From: Proteobacteria bacterium SG_bin4
Lineage (GTDB): Bacteria; Pseudomonadota; Gammaproteobacteria; Burkholderiales; Nitrosomonadaceae
NCBI GenBank assembly: GCA_002083395.1
Contig: LWDH01000053.1
Span: forward strand, 1-64,000
Direction of reading: 5' to 3'
DNA: 64,000 bases
Shown here piece after piece: positions 32,024 to 41,787 of this stretch (position 1 is the stretch's first letter; every line of letters starts with the position of its first letter). The notes beneath the pieces were generated by a model that was not told where the DNA came from, made no database searches, and saw nothing but the letters and a program-made list of their open reading frames with translations. The translations under genes were made by a program, and so were the position numbers.

Positions 32024-34507
32024 GTGTATAAAACATCTTTTAGAGTAAGCTTGTTTGTAATCATTCTGATGCTACCGGCTGCCATTTATGCCGCAGGGCT
32101 GGGCAAGCTGACACTTAATTCAGCATTAGGACAACCTTTAAATGCTGAGATTGATATTGTCTCTACCAGCAGTGATGAGGTCCCGACTCTAAAAGCCAGT
32201 ATCGCAACCCGAGAGGCGTTTGCTCAAGCGGGCATAAGCTACGAATCCGTCTTATCGACTGTCAAAGTGTCAGTGGAGTCAAGGATAAATGGCAATCCTT
32301 ATGTCAAGTTGACCTCTCCACAAGCTGTCAATGATCCTTTTTTAATGGTTCTAATTGAATTGAGTTGGTCATCCGGCAAGATTCTGCGTGAATATACCGT
32401 ATTGCTTGATCCGGTTGAATCGACTACCCAGAATTTCGCTGCTGCATCGACAAACCCATCGCCGCAGATTGCTACTTCCCGATTGGATTCCGATGATAGA
32501 CAGGAAAGTGGAAGCAACCTAAAATCAAACGCACGGACAAGAGTGCGAGATAGCGGTGGAACCAAGCAAGGCGTCAGAACGTATGGGCCGGTTAGCCGTG
32601 GAGACACGCTATCGTCGATAGCGCGCCGGGTATTGCCGCCAGGAGTCAATCTGAACCAAATGCTGGTGGCGCTCCACCGCGCCAATCGCGATGCATTCAT
32701 TGCCAACAACATGAATTTGCTTAAGGCCGGCGCGATTCTGAATATTCCTGATGAAGCTGAAATCGCTTCGATTGATACCACCACAGCAAGCGCCGAAGTC
32801 AAGATGCAGACTAATGATTGGCGGCAATATCAATCAAAATTGGCAACCGCCAGCAGAGAATCCTCAAAAACGCATGCCATCAGCCAATCGGATCAAGGGC
32901 AAATTACGACGACTATTGATAAGAAATCAATGGCCGCCGATGCACCCAAGGAAGTATTGAAATTGTCGAGCGGTATGCAATTACCGGATAAGGATGGCCA
33001 GGTTACTGATTCGAGCCTGATTGATCGTTTGCGGATGATGGAAGAAGATGCGATCGCAAGAAATCTGGCGTTGAAGGAAGCTAACGAACGTGTTGCCATG
33101 CTTGAAAAAAGCATAGCGAATCTTAAGCATCTGCTGGAATTGAAAGATTCGGTCCTGGCGCAAGCCCAAGTTAACGCTGAATCGGTCACGCAGTCGATAA
33201 AACCCGAAACGCAGACCCCCGCTGTGATTGACGTACCTGCCGGAGCAATGACGGAGCCTGAAATACAATCTGTGCCAGCGGAAGCAGAGCATAGTGCCGC
33301 AATGCAACCTGTCCAGGAGCCGTCACCTGCAGCTAACCCTGCACCGCTTCCAGCGGAAGATGAGCAATCGGCGGGTTTGATCGAATTACTCTTCGAAAAT
33401 ATTGAATACGTTGCGGGTGCGTCGATATTGGCGCTGCTATTGGTATTCTTGATGATCAGACGACGCAGAAAACAATTGGAAGGTGATGACGAGGAAGAAA
33501 TCAAGAAAGAAGGTTTTTCTTCCGCCATGCGCTCCAGGATGGCTGCAATGGCAGGTGCATCCGCAGCCACTGCAGCAGCGGCTGCAGACGATGATGAAGC
33601 GCTGGCTTCTTCCGATATGGGGGACGAAGAATCTACTTATGAAGATACCCATTCTTATTCGGAACCGGCCGATCGAGAAGATGAATTCGATCATGGCGGG
33701 ACTGATTTTACAGAGCACGATGCCGATCTCGATGAAGGATCGGAGCCCATCGCCGCCGTAGCGGATGCTGAGTCCGATACCGTAACGATGCAAGCGGAAC
33801 AACCGCTGGACTCAGCCTATCTCGAAGAGAACCTTGAGGATAGCGTCGAACAACCGGTCGAATCCGCTTCAAATGATTCAGCAGCGGCTTTCTCCAATGA
33901 AATCGATTTTGATCTTGATACCGGGTCTGAAGAAGAAACAAAACGGACATCAGCGCAATTGCCGGAGGATGATGAAATCAGTCAATTGATTGCAGATGAC
34001 GGGAGTTTGGACTATTCACTGGATGTTGCTGCCGATACAGAAGCTGAAGATTCAAGAAGTACTGCAGCAACAAAGGGTGCGGATACTGATCAGGATGAAA
34101 TCGTATTGGAATTCGATTCTGCGAACATGGATTTGGAAGATGATAAATCCACAACCCAGAAAGATGAGCTGGTGCTGAGCGATGAATCCGATTCCTTGAG
34201 TCCTGCAATTGATTTTGATCAACCTGAAGAGACCACGCTTGATTCTTCTCCTGAGGTTCCGGCTATCGACTTGGCAGATATCAATTTAAATCTCGAAGAA
34301 TCTGGCCAAGCCGATCAAGTGGAAGAAGCGGCCGATCTGGAAACCAATAGCGAGCAATGGCAGGAGGTTGAGACAAAACTCGATCTGGCAAAAGCTTACC
34401 AAGAAATGGATGACAAAGAAGGCGCTCGAGAAATGCTGGAAGAAGTCATTCGCGATGGTGATGCGAAACAAATAAAAATTGCCAAAAAAATGTTGAAGAG
34501 CTTGTAG
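32024..34507 (+). CDS. fimV: FimV-like peptidoglycan-binding membrane protein
   Basis: This is an 827-residue protein with a signal peptide (VIILMLPAAIYAAG) and the FimV N-terminal domain (LGKLTLNSALGQPLNAEID). A LysM domain (YGPVSRGDTLSSIARRVLP, about 188-245), a coiled coil (about 335-370), one membrane helix (about 467-484) and a long acidic cytoplasmic region follow. It ends in the conserved FimV C-terminal TPR-like motif (LDLAKAYQEMDDKEGAREML). FimV organises polar type IV pili, type II secretion and c-di-GMP signalling. The start is GTG with a GAGAGGG site eight bases before it. The position between asd and truA is conserved. Confidence 0.93.
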   Translation: MYKTSFRVSLFVIILMLPAAIYAAGLGKLTLNSALGQPLNAEIDIVSTSSDEVPTLKASIATREAFAQAGISYESVLSTVKVSVESRINGNPYVKLTSPQAVNDPFLMVLIELSWSSGKILREYTVLLDPVESTTQNFAAASTNPSPQIATSRLDSDDRQESGSNLKSNARTRVRDSGGTKQGVRTYGPVSRGDTLSSIARRVLPPGVNLNQMLVALHRANRDAFIANNMNLLKAGAILNIPDEAEIASIDTTTASAEVKMQTNDWRQYQSKLATASRESSKTHAISQSDQGQITTTIDKKSMAADAPKEVLKLSSGMQLPDKDGQVTDSSLIDRLRMMEEDAIARNLALKEANERVAMLEKSIANLKHLLELKDSVLAQAQVNAESVTQSIKPETQTPAVIDVPAGAMTEPEIQSVPAEAEHSAAMQPVQEPSPAANPAPLPAEDEQSAGLIELLFENIEYVAGASILALLLVFLMIRRRRKQLEGDDEEEIKKEGFSSAMRSRMAAMAGASAATAAAAADDDEALASSDMGDEESTYEDTHSYSEPADREDEFDHGGTDFTEHDADLDEGSEPIAAVADAESDTVTMQAEQPLDSAYLEENLEDSVEQPVESASNDSAAAFSNEIDFDLDTGSEEETKRTSAQLPEDDEISQLIADDGSLDYSLDVAADTEAEDSRSTAATKGADTDQDEIVLEFDSANMDLEDDKSTTQKDELVLSDESDSLSPAIDFDQPEETTLDSSPEVPAIDLADINLNLEESGQADQVEEAADLETNSEQWQEVETKLDLAKAYQEMDDKEGAREMLEEVIRDGDAKQIKIAKKMLKSL

Positions 34508-34568
34508 AGCTATCATTAAAAAGGCTGATCACGGATCGTAACCAATTGGCGAGAAAAATATTTCAATT

Positions 34569-35363
34569 GTGCGTATCGTATTAGTCTTGGAATATGACGG
34601 CAGCAACTATTGTGGCTGGCAGAGTCAATCAGAGTCTTGCGCGATTCAAGATGCGGTAGAGAAGGCGCTATCTGCAGTAGCGAAGGAAAACATTCGGATT
34701 GTGACGGCAGGAAGGACGGATGCCGGGGTTCACGCGTTTTATCAAGTCGTGCATTTTGATACATCAGTCTGTCGTCCCCTGAGTGCTTGGGTGCGTGGTG
34801 TTAACGCTTTCCTGCCTAATGATATTTCTATTTTGTGGGCTGGCGAAGTTTCTGACGATTTTCACGCACGCTATAGTGCGGTTGAAAGGCGATATCTGTA
34901 TTTTTTGTTGAATCAATCGGCCAGGCCCGGGGTTCATCACAACAAGGTGGGCTGGTTTCATGTGCCGCTAGAATTGGAGAAAATGCAAGCGGCGGGGAAA
35001 TTCTTAATCGGGGAACATGATTTTTCATCTTTCCGGGCTGCCGAGTGCCAAGCGAAATCACCGGTGAGAACGATTACACATCTGAACATTGCTCGCCAAG
35101 GAAATCTTGTGATTTTTGATTTGCGCGCGAATTCTTTCCTTCATCATATGGTACGAAATATTATCGGTTGCCTTGTTTATATCGGCAAAGGAAAATATTC
35201 TGCCGATTGGATTGATGAGCTTCTTAAACACAAAAACCGGACGTTTGCTGCGCCAACTTTTTCCGCAGCCGGTTTGTATTTGGCGGGTGTAAAATACGAT
35301 CCGGGCTGGCTGATTCCGGAATTCTCCGAATTTCCAATCATTTCAAATGGTGTGCTCCGGTAG
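34569..35363 (+). CDS. truA: tRNA pseudouridine(38-40) synthase
   Basis: This is a 264-residue enzyme that makes pseudouridine at positions 38-40 of the tRNA anticodon arm. It has the start LVLEYDGSNYCGWQSQ and the catalytic aspartate in AGRTDAGVHAFYQVVHF. ARYSAVERRYLYFL and NSFLHHMVRNIIG are also present. The start is GTG, 61 bases after fimV. The fimV-truA-trpF order is standard in betaproteobacteria. Confidence 0.97.
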   Translation: MRIVLVLEYDGSNYCGWQSQSESCAIQDAVEKALSAVAKENIRIVTAGRTDAGVHAFYQVVHFDTSVCRPLSAWVRGVNAFLPNDISILWAGEVSDDFHARYSAVERRYLYFLLNQSARPGVHHNKVGWFHVPLELEKMQAAGKFLIGEHDFSSFRAAECQAKSPVRTITHLNIARQGNLVIFDLRANSFLHHMVRNIIGCLVYIGKGKYSADWIDELLKHKNRTFAAPTFSAAGLYLAGVKYDPGWLIPEFSEFPIISNGVLR

Positions 35364-35391
35364 CATTAATTAAAAATAACTTTTGATTTTC

Positions 35392-36006
35392 ATGTCAGTG
35401 CGTGTAAAAGTATGTGGAATAACCCGGATTGAAGATGCTCAGGCAGCGATTCAGTCGGGAGCGGATGCAATTGGCTTTGTTTTCTGGCCGAAAAGCCCAC
35501 GCAATATTAATCCTGGATTGGCCGCGCAGATTAGCGCAACGATACCGCCCTTTATATGTACTGTCGGCGTGTATGTCGATCCGGATGCGGCGTGGGTCAT
35601 AGAAACTGCCCGAGCAGCCAAGCTCAATCTGTTGCAATTTCACGGCAACGAATCGCCGGATTTTTGCAATCAATTTTCTCATCCCTATATCAAAGCAATT
35701 CGAGTCAAATCAGACACAGATTTGCTACAATACGCAGAACATTACCATACTGCAAAAGGGTTGCTGCTGGACACCTTTACCGAAGGCGTGCCGGGTGGTA
35801 CAGGCCACGTGTTTGATTGGCACTTAATTCCGAAGAATCTGCCCGTTCCGTTCATTTTGTCCGGTGGTTTGAATCCAGATAATGTTGCAATGGCGATTAA
35901 GCAAACGAAACCTTGGGCGGTGGATGTCTCAAGTGGCGTTGAAGCCGCCAAGGGTATCAAAGATAAGAATAAAATTATTGCTTTCATGCAAGGAGTAAAA
36001 CTGTGA
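35392..36006 (+). CDS. trpF: Phosphoribosylanthranilate isomerase
   Basis: This is a 204-residue TIM-barrel isomerase of tryptophan synthesis. The catalytic cysteine is in VKVCGITRIEDA and the general acid in LLDTFTEGVPGGTGHVFDW. LSGGLNPDNV and VDVSSGVE form the phosphate sites. The frame can start at a TTG at 35383, but the ATG at 35392 fits the family. The end overlaps trpB by four bases. Confidence 0.97.
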   Translation: MSVRVKVCGITRIEDAQAAIQSGADAIGFVFWPKSPRNINPGLAAQISATIPPFICTVGVYVDPDAAWVIETARAAKLNLLQFHGNESPDFCNQFSHPYIKAIRVKSDTDLLQYAEHYHTAKGLLLDTFTEGVPGGTGHVFDWHLIPKNLPVPFILSGGLNPDNVAMAIKQTKPWAVDVSSGVEAAKGIKDKNKIIAFMQGVKL

Positions 36007-37202
36007 ATGCTTATGATCTTCCTAGTAAAGATGGTCATTTTGGCCCGTATGGAGGCATCTTTGTTGCTGAAACGCTCATTTCGGCATTGGAGGATTTGCG
36101 GAAACAGTACGAATTTTACCGTGACGATCCCGATTTTCAGGCAGAGTTTGCTTATGAACTAAAGCATTATGTAGGGCGCCCCAGTCCGATCTATCATGCC
36201 AAGCGCTGGTCCGAACACCTGGGGGGCGCACAGATCTTGTTGAAGCGCGAAGACTTGAATCATACGGGAGCGCATAAAATTAACAATACCATCGGGCAGG
36301 CGCTTCTAGCCCGGCGCATGGGTAAGAAACGCGTTATCGCCGAGACCGGCGCAGGTCAGCATGGCGTAGCCAGTGCTACTGTGGCGGCGCGTTATGGCAT
36401 GGAGTGTGTGGTGTACATGGGCTCCGAAGATGTCAAGCGGCAAGCGACGAATGTGTACCGTATGAAATTGTTGGGTGCGACCGTGGTGCCGGTCGAATCC
36501 GGGTCCCGGACCTTGAAAGATGCGTTGAATGAAGCGATGCGGGATTGGGTCACCAATGTTGAAAACACCTTTTATATTATCGGTACCGTCGCCGGACCAC
36601 ATCCGTATCCGATGATGGTCAGGGATTTCCAAGCTGTGATTGGGACAGAGGCAAAAGCGCAGATGCAGGAAGAGTTTCAACGTCAGCCGGATGCGTTGAT
36701 AGCTTGTGTTGGCGGCGGCTCGAACGCGATCGGTTTGTTTTATCCGTATATTGATGACACTAATGTTCGTTTGATCGGTGTCGAAGCAGCCGGAAAAGGC
36801 ATTGAAACAAACCAGCATGCAGCGACGTTGTCGACTGGTAAGCCCGGTGTATTGCATGGCAATCGCACCTACTTGATCCAAGATGAAAATGGTCAGATTA
36901 TCGAAACACATTCGATTTCAGCCGGCTTGGATTATCCTGGCGTAGGGCCGGAACATGCGTGGCTTAAAGACTGTGGCCGTGCCGAATATGTTGCGATTAC
37001 TGATGATGAAGCTCTGGAAGCGTTTCATACCTTATGCCGCTACGAAGGCATTATGCCGGCGCTGGAATCAAGTCATGCATTGGCCTATGCCGCCAAATAC
37101 GCGCCCACGTTATCTAAGGATAAATTATTGCTGGTTAATCTCTCGGGGCGGGGTGATAAGGACATGGCGACAGTTGCGCAAATGTCAGGCTTGACACTTT
37201 GA
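36003..37202 (+). CDS. trpB: Tryptophan synthase, beta subunit
   Basis: This is a 399-residue pyridoxal-phosphate enzyme condensing indole and serine. The PLP lysine is in REDLNHTGAHKINNTIGQ, the phosphate-binding loop is in VGGGSNAIG, and AETGAGQHGVASA is the catalytic glutamate region. The start is GTG overlapping trpF, indicating translational coupling. TrpA, its partner, is encoded 59 bases downstream. Confidence 0.98.
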   Translation: MNAYDLPSKDGHFGPYGGIFVAETLISALEDLRKQYEFYRDDPDFQAEFAYELKHYVGRPSPIYHAKRWSEHLGGAQILLKREDLNHTGAHKINNTIGQALLARRMGKKRVIAETGAGQHGVASATVAARYGMECVVYMGSEDVKRQATNVYRMKLLGATVVPVESGSRTLKDALNEAMRDWVTNVENTFYIIGTVAGPHPYPMMVRDFQAVIGTEAKAQMQEEFQRQPDALIACVGGGSNAIGLFYPYIDDTNVRLIGVEAAGKGIETNQHAATLSTGKPGVLHGNRTYLIQDENGQIIETHSISAGLDYPGVGPEHAWLKDCGRAEYVAITDDEALEAFHTLCRYEGIMPALESSHALAYAAKYAPTLSKDKLLLVNLSGRGDKDMATVAQMSGLTL

Positions 37203-37261
37203 TGAAGTCACTCTTATTTTTCAATTTTAATCTTCTGGAAAGAGTTCCAATCGGATTCTAA

Positions 37262-38119
37262 ATGAGTTTTATTAAAAGCTTACTGAGTTATTTTAATGGC
37301 AATCGTGATACTGAAAAGTCAAATCGTATCGCTCAAACATTCAACACCTTAAAAAGACAAAACCGTAAGGCGCTGATTCCATTTGTTACAGCGGGCGATC
37401 CCAACCCGCAAGTGACGGTGCCGCTTATGCACCGGTTAGTTCAATCCGGCGCGGATATCATTGAATTAGGCATTCCTTTTTCGGACCCAATGGCTGATGG
37501 ACCAACTATTCAGAGATCATCAGAGCGTGCACTGAAGCACCATGTCAGTTTAGATGCCGTTCTAAGCATGGTCAGTGAATTCAGGCAGACGAATTCGGAT
37601 ACGCCGGTTGTCTTGATGGGATATGCAAATCCGGTGGAGGCAATGGGTTATGAGACATTTGCCGCAAAAGCTAAGCAATGCGGCGTCGATGGCATCCTGA
37701 TCGTGGACTATCCTCCGGAAGAGTCGGAAAAATGGGTGGCCTGTCTCGACCAGCAAGGAATTGACGCGATCTTTCTGTTATCTCCGACGACCCCGCAACC
37801 GCGCATCGAACAAGTGGCAAAAATGGCTCGCGGATATGTCTATTATGTTTCACTGAAGGGTGTCACCGGTGCATCGCACCTTGATCTGCAAGATGTCGGC
37901 AAGATGCTGGCAACACTGCGGCAATACATATCGATACCGATCGGAGTAGGGTTTGGCATTCGCGATGGTGCTACCGCAAAGGCAGTTGCAGGCTTGGCTG
38001 ATGCCGTCGTGGTCGGCAGCCGGATTATCGAGGAAATTGAGCAATCAGCAGAAGCCGAAATATTGGACAAAACCGGTTATCTGTTAAATTCGCTGCGCAA
38101 AGCAATTGATGAGAATTGA
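37262..38119 (+). CDS. trpA: Tryptophan synthase, alpha subunit
   Basis: This is a 285-residue TIM-barrel subunit that cleaves indole-glycerol phosphate and passes indole to TrpB. The catalytic glutamate and aspartate lie in IELGIPFSDPMADGP. VSLKGVTGAS and GVGFGIRDGATA form loop 6 and the phosphate site. About 20 residues (FIKSLLSYFNGNRDTEKS) precede the usual start SNRIAQTFNTLKRQNRKALI. No later in-frame ATG exists, so the extension appears real. Confidence 0.97.
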   Translation: MSFIKSLLSYFNGNRDTEKSNRIAQTFNTLKRQNRKALIPFVTAGDPNPQVTVPLMHRLVQSGADIIELGIPFSDPMADGPTIQRSSERALKHHVSLDAVLSMVSEFRQTNSDTPVVLMGYANPVEAMGYETFAAKAKQCGVDGILIVDYPPEESEKWVACLDQQGIDAIFLLSPTTPQPRIEQVAKMARGYVYYVSLKGVTGASHLDLQDVGKMLATLRQYISIPIGVGFGIRDGATAKAVAGLADAVVVGSRIIEEIEQSAEAEILDKTGYLLNSLRKAIDEN

Positions 38120-38155
38120 AGTAATCAGAAACGTACGCTTTAGGATACATTTGTT

Positions 38156-39025
38156 ATGAGCTGGTTCCAAAATATTATTCCTCCAAAAATCAAAAGAAAA
38201 GAGGCCGGTGAGAAGAAATTTGTACCTGAAGGATTGTGGAGTAAGTGTAATAATTGTGAAGCGGTTTTGTACTATACCGATTTGGCCAAGAATCTGAATG
38301 TTTGCCCCAAGTGTGATTATCATAATCGCATCTCAGCAAGGGATAGGCTGGATTTTTTGCTGGATCCGGAAGGGCGGCGTGAAATCGGCGCGGAAGTGGT
38401 TGCAACGGACATTTTAAAATTCAAAGACAGTAAGCGTTATGTCGATCGATTGGCGCAAGCGCAGGAAAGTACGGATGAGAATGACTCTTTAGTGGTCATG
38501 CAAGGCACGATCAAAACTATTCCGGTCGTTGCTGCGGTATTCGAATTCGGTTTTATGGGCGGTTCCATGGGATCGGTTGTGGGGGAGCGTTTCGTGCGCG
38601 GTGTCAAAACCTGTATAGATCACCATATTCCTTTTATTTGCTTCAGTGCCAGCGGCGGTGCGCGAATGCAGGAGGGACTGTTTTCCCTGATGCAAATGGC
38701 GAAAACAACGGCTGCTTTGACGCGCCTCAGTCATAACAGATTGCCGTTTATTTCGGTATTGACGGATCCGACCATGGGGGGTGTATCCGCCAGTTTTGCC
38801 TTTATCGGGGATGTCGTGATCGCCGAGCCGGGTGCATTAATCGGATTTGCCGGGCCGCGCGTGATTGAGCAGACAGTGCGGCAAACACTTCCCGATGGTT
38901 TTCAACGTGCTGAATTTTTGCTGCAGCACGGAGCGGTCGACATGATTGTCGATCGCCGCCAAATGCGCGATAAGCTCGTTAATCTCTGTACCCAGTTGAT
39001 GCGCATTCCCGCTCCGTTAACATAA
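38156..39025 (+). CDS. accD: Acetyl-CoA carboxylase carboxyltransferase, beta subunit
   Basis: This is a 289-residue subunit that transfers carboxyl from biotin to acetyl-CoA for fatty-acid synthesis. The N-terminal zinc ribbon shows CNNCEAVLY and NVCPKCDYH. The crotonase-like core includes FSASGGARMQEGLFSLMQMAK and DPTMGGVSASFA. Its partner AccA is not in the window. The trpA-accD-folC order is conserved in this group. Confidence 0.97.
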   Translation: MSWFQNIIPPKIKRKEAGEKKFVPEGLWSKCNNCEAVLYYTDLAKNLNVCPKCDYHNRISARDRLDFLLDPEGRREIGAEVVATDILKFKDSKRYVDRLAQAQESTDENDSLVVMQGTIKTIPVVAAVFEFGFMGGSMGSVVGERFVRGVKTCIDHHIPFICFSASGGARMQEGLFSLMQMAKTTAALTRLSHNRLPFISVLTDPTMGGVSASFAFIGDVVIAEPGALIGFAGPRVIEQTVRQTLPDGFQRAEFLLQHGAVDMIVDRRQMRDKLVNLCTQLMRIPAPLT

Positions 39026-39040
39026 TTTCCGCTGGGATTC

Positions 39041-40351
39041 ATGCACATGGATGTACCAGGTCTGACAGCGGATTCACTTGCAGATTGGTTACATTACCTC
39101 GAATCGTTGCATCCGAGCGCCATCGAAATGGGATTGGAACGGGTTGCTAATGTTCGATTCGAGCTAGGGTTAATTCCTCGATTTCCGGTTATTACAGTAG
39201 GCGGTACCAATGGAAAAGGTTCCGTTTGCGCGATGCTTGAAGCAATGCTACAAAGCGCGGGCTATCAAGCCGGATGCTACACTTCTCCGCACTTACTTCG
39301 CTTCAACGAGCGGATTCGAATCGATGGGAAAGATGTTGAAGATACAAAACTTTGTCAGGCTTTTGCACGAGTGGAAGCTGCGCGGCTCGATTGTCACACA
39401 TCGTTAACTTTCTTTGAATTTGGAACTCTGGCCGCGATGTATTTGTTTATTCAAGCACGCGTCGATGTGGCGATTCTTGAGATTGGCTTGGGCGGACGTC
39501 TTGACGCGGTTAACATTTTTGATCCGGATTGTGCCATTCTAACCAGCATTGATCTGGATCACATCGAATATCTGGGAGATACGAGAGAAAAAATCGGATT
39601 CGAGAAAGCTGCGATTTTCCGGCGTGGTAAGCCGGCCATTTGCGCGGATATCGATGTGCCGGATTCGGTGTATCAGCACGCAACAAAAATTGGCGCGCAA
39701 TTCCATAGATTCTCAAAAGAATTTGGATTCCAATTAAAAGACAAGCAGTGGGATTTTTGGGGACCGAAGGGATGGCGTTATTCATTGCCTATCCCATCTT
39801 TACGGGGCAATAAGCAACTGCAAAACGCCAGTGCATGCCTGGCCGCTCTGGATACAGTACATGAATTATTGCCGGTTAGCATGAGTGATATTCGTCAAGG
39901 ATTGCTCAAAGCAGCCGTGCCCGGTAGATTCCAAGTTGTTTCAACCCAGCCGATGATTATCCTGGATGTCGCGCACAACCCCGCGGCTGCTGCGGTTTTG
40001 GCGCAAAATTTAGCCGCGACCCCGTGCGCGGGGCGGACTTACGCAGTATTCTCGATGCTGCAGGATAAGGATATCCAGGGTGTCGTGCAAAAGCTTAAAG
40101 ACGAAATCGATGTCTGGTTGCTATTTCCCATTCAATCGCCGCGTGCTGCAACTGTCGGGCATATCGCTGAAGAAATTGGAAATGCGGGCTTTTCAGACAT
40201 AAACCAGTCGATATGTCGTTTTTCTGATGGCGTTGAAGCTTTTGCTTTTGCCTGTGAACAAGCATCCAAAAATGATAGAATTTGCATATTTGGATCTTTC
40301 TATACGGTTGGCGATGTGCTGAATCATTTGCACATGTCTTCCCGAGAGTAG
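39041..40351 (+). CDS. folC: Dihydrofolate synthase/folylpolyglutamate synthase
   Basis: This is a 436-residue Mur-ligase-fold enzyme that adds glutamate to dihydropteroate and folates. The ATP loop is VGGTNGKGSVCAMLEAML. Also visible are SPHLLRFNERIRI, LEIGLGGRLDAVN and the C-terminal domain DVAHNPAAAAVLAQNL. The gap to accD is 15 bases and to the SPOR gene 16, so all are in one operon. Confidence 0.96.
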   Translation: MHMDVPGLTADSLADWLHYLESLHPSAIEMGLERVANVRFELGLIPRFPVITVGGTNGKGSVCAMLEAMLQSAGYQAGCYTSPHLLRFNERIRIDGKDVEDTKLCQAFARVEAARLDCHTSLTFFEFGTLAAMYLFIQARVDVAILEIGLGGRLDAVNIFDPDCAILTSIDLDHIEYLGDTREKIGFEKAAIFRRGKPAICADIDVPDSVYQHATKIGAQFHRFSKEFGFQLKDKQWDFWGPKGWRYSLPIPSLRGNKQLQNASACLAALDTVHELLPVSMSDIRQGLLKAAVPGRFQVVSTQPMIILDVAHNPAAAAVLAQNLAATPCAGRTYAVFSMLQDKDIQGVVQKLKDEIDVWLLFPIQSPRAATVGHIAEEIGNAGFSDINQSICRFSDGVEAFAFACEQASKNDRICIFGSFYTVGDVLNHLHMSSRE

Positions 40352-40367
40352 TAACCGGATATTTCAA

Positions 40368-41102
40368 ATGAATAAAAATATCAGCGAAGAGGAATTATTA
40401 CTACGTAAACGTGCGAGAAGGCGGCTGGTCGGCGCTATCGTTCTGGTTCTGATTTCTATTATCGTTTTGCCTGCAATTTTCGACGAACCCAAGCCGGAAA
40501 CGGAGAAACATGAAATTGCAATCAATTTGCCGGAAGCGAATAGAAATGCAAGCAAAGCGGTATCGTTACCAAAAGAAGATTCTTCAATGAGTACAGAATC
40601 GTTGAATGCGGTCGATCCAGCGGAAGTGCAAGAGAAATCCGCGATAGCTATGCGACATGGGGATGAAAATAACGAATCGCCAAATTTTCAGAAACGTATC
40701 CCGATCCCCGGTATTAAACCAAAATTCGAACGACAAGTGACTCCGGCCAAAGTAGCGCCGCCAGTGGCAGCAATCGCCCCTAATACCAATGTAGTGACGC
40801 CGAGTGCGCCGCCACCGAACGCACCAAGTGTACCACCAGTTGTTAATGCACCAGTTCAAGCACCTGACGCAGGAAAAGGATTTGTCGTTCAATTAGGCGC
40901 TTTTTCTGATCCAGAAAAGGCCAAGCTGCAGCAAGCGCTGCTGCTATCGAACGGTTTTAAGGCCTATACCGAGTCATTGGTTATCAATGGCAATCAAGTA
41001 ACGCGGGTCCGCACAGGTCCATTCCCGACTCGGAGTGCCGCGGATGGTGAAATAAAAAAATTAAAAGCGCTTGGTCTGGATGGCGTAGTGGTGCCGAGAT
41101 AA
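40368..41102 (+). CDS. SPOR-domain membrane protein (DedD-like)
   Basis: This is a 244-residue protein. A basic cytoplasmic start (LLRKRARRRLVG) is followed by one membrane helix (AIVLVLISIIVLPAIF) and a proline-rich periplasmic linker. A C-terminal SPOR domain spans about 165-244 (GKGFVVQLGAFSDPEKAK...VRTGPFPTRSAADGEI). SPOR domains bind denuded glycan strands at the division septum, so a role in cell division like that of DedD is likely. The operon position folC-SPOR-cvpA-purF matches E. coli folC-dedD-cvpA-purF. Confidence 0.92.
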   Translation: MNKNISEEELLLRKRARRRLVGAIVLVLISIIVLPAIFDEPKPETEKHEIAINLPEANRNASKAVSLPKEDSSMSTESLNAVDPAEVQEKSAIAMRHGDENNESPNFQKRIPIPGIKPKFERQVTPAKVAPPVAAIAPNTNVVTPSAPPPNAPSVPPVVNAPVQAPDAGKGFVVQLGAFSDPEKAKLQQALLLSNGFKAYTESLVINGNQVTRVRTGPFPTRSAADGEIKKLKALGLDGVVVPR

Positions 41103-41158
41103 GTCGATATCGCGATTATTCTTGCTAATCATTTAACAAAAAGTATCGATTACAACTG

Positions 41159-41665
41159 ATGACTGCTTTTGATTACGTTGTTTCTGCTATTTTCTTAGTC
41201 TCGATTGTGTTGAGTATTCTGCGCGGATTTGTCCGCGAAGGATTGTCCATCGCCGGTTGGATTGTCGCTTTTATTGTAGCTAGCTCCTATTCGTCGTTAA
41301 CGGAGCAGTTTTTGCCGGGCGAGATCGTCGGTGAAACCCTGCGTTATGCCATTGCTTTTGTTGTGACATTTCTTGCAGTGTTACTGATAACGGCGCTTGC
41401 AACGATGTTACTATCCGCTTTGATAAAGGGCATTGGTTTAGGATTTATCGACCGGTTGCTTGGTTCTGTTTTTGGGTTTATCCGGGCACTGGTAATCGTG
41501 ATTTTACTGGTTTTGATGGCAGGACTGACCACCATCCCGAATCAGGTTTTCTGGAATCAAGCCTTATTAAGCGGACCTTTGGAATCAATCGCGACCCAAG
41601 TGCTGCCATGGCTGCCTGATGATTTGTCAAAACGCATTAGCTTTGAAAGAAAAGATAATTTTTAA
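41159..41665 (+). CDS. cvpA: CvpA family inner-membrane protein
   Basis: This is a 168-residue protein with four hydrophobic segments and the family start TAFDYVVSAIFLVSIVLSILRGFVREGL, plus the segment LGFIDRLLGSVFGFIRAL. CvpA was named for colicin V production and affects envelope homeostasis; its mechanism is unknown. It lies upstream of purF as in many proteobacteria, separated here by 122 bases. Confidence 0.93.
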   Translation: MTAFDYVVSAIFLVSIVLSILRGFVREGLSIAGWIVAFIVASSYSSLTEQFLPGEIVGETLRYAIAFVVTFLAVLLITALATMLLSALIKGIGLGFIDRLLGSVFGFIRALVIVILLVLMAGLTTIPNQVFWNQALLSGPLESIATQVLPWLPDDLSKRISFERKDNF

Positions 41666-41787
41666 GTGGCAAAGCGTGTAATGACCGGTATTTTTGTTTT
41701 TTTGAAAAGCAACAGCAGCGCGGTAATTGAGTTGATTAACTCCAAATTTAATTCTGATTAAATAAAGCAAAACCAACGGAGCTTTCT

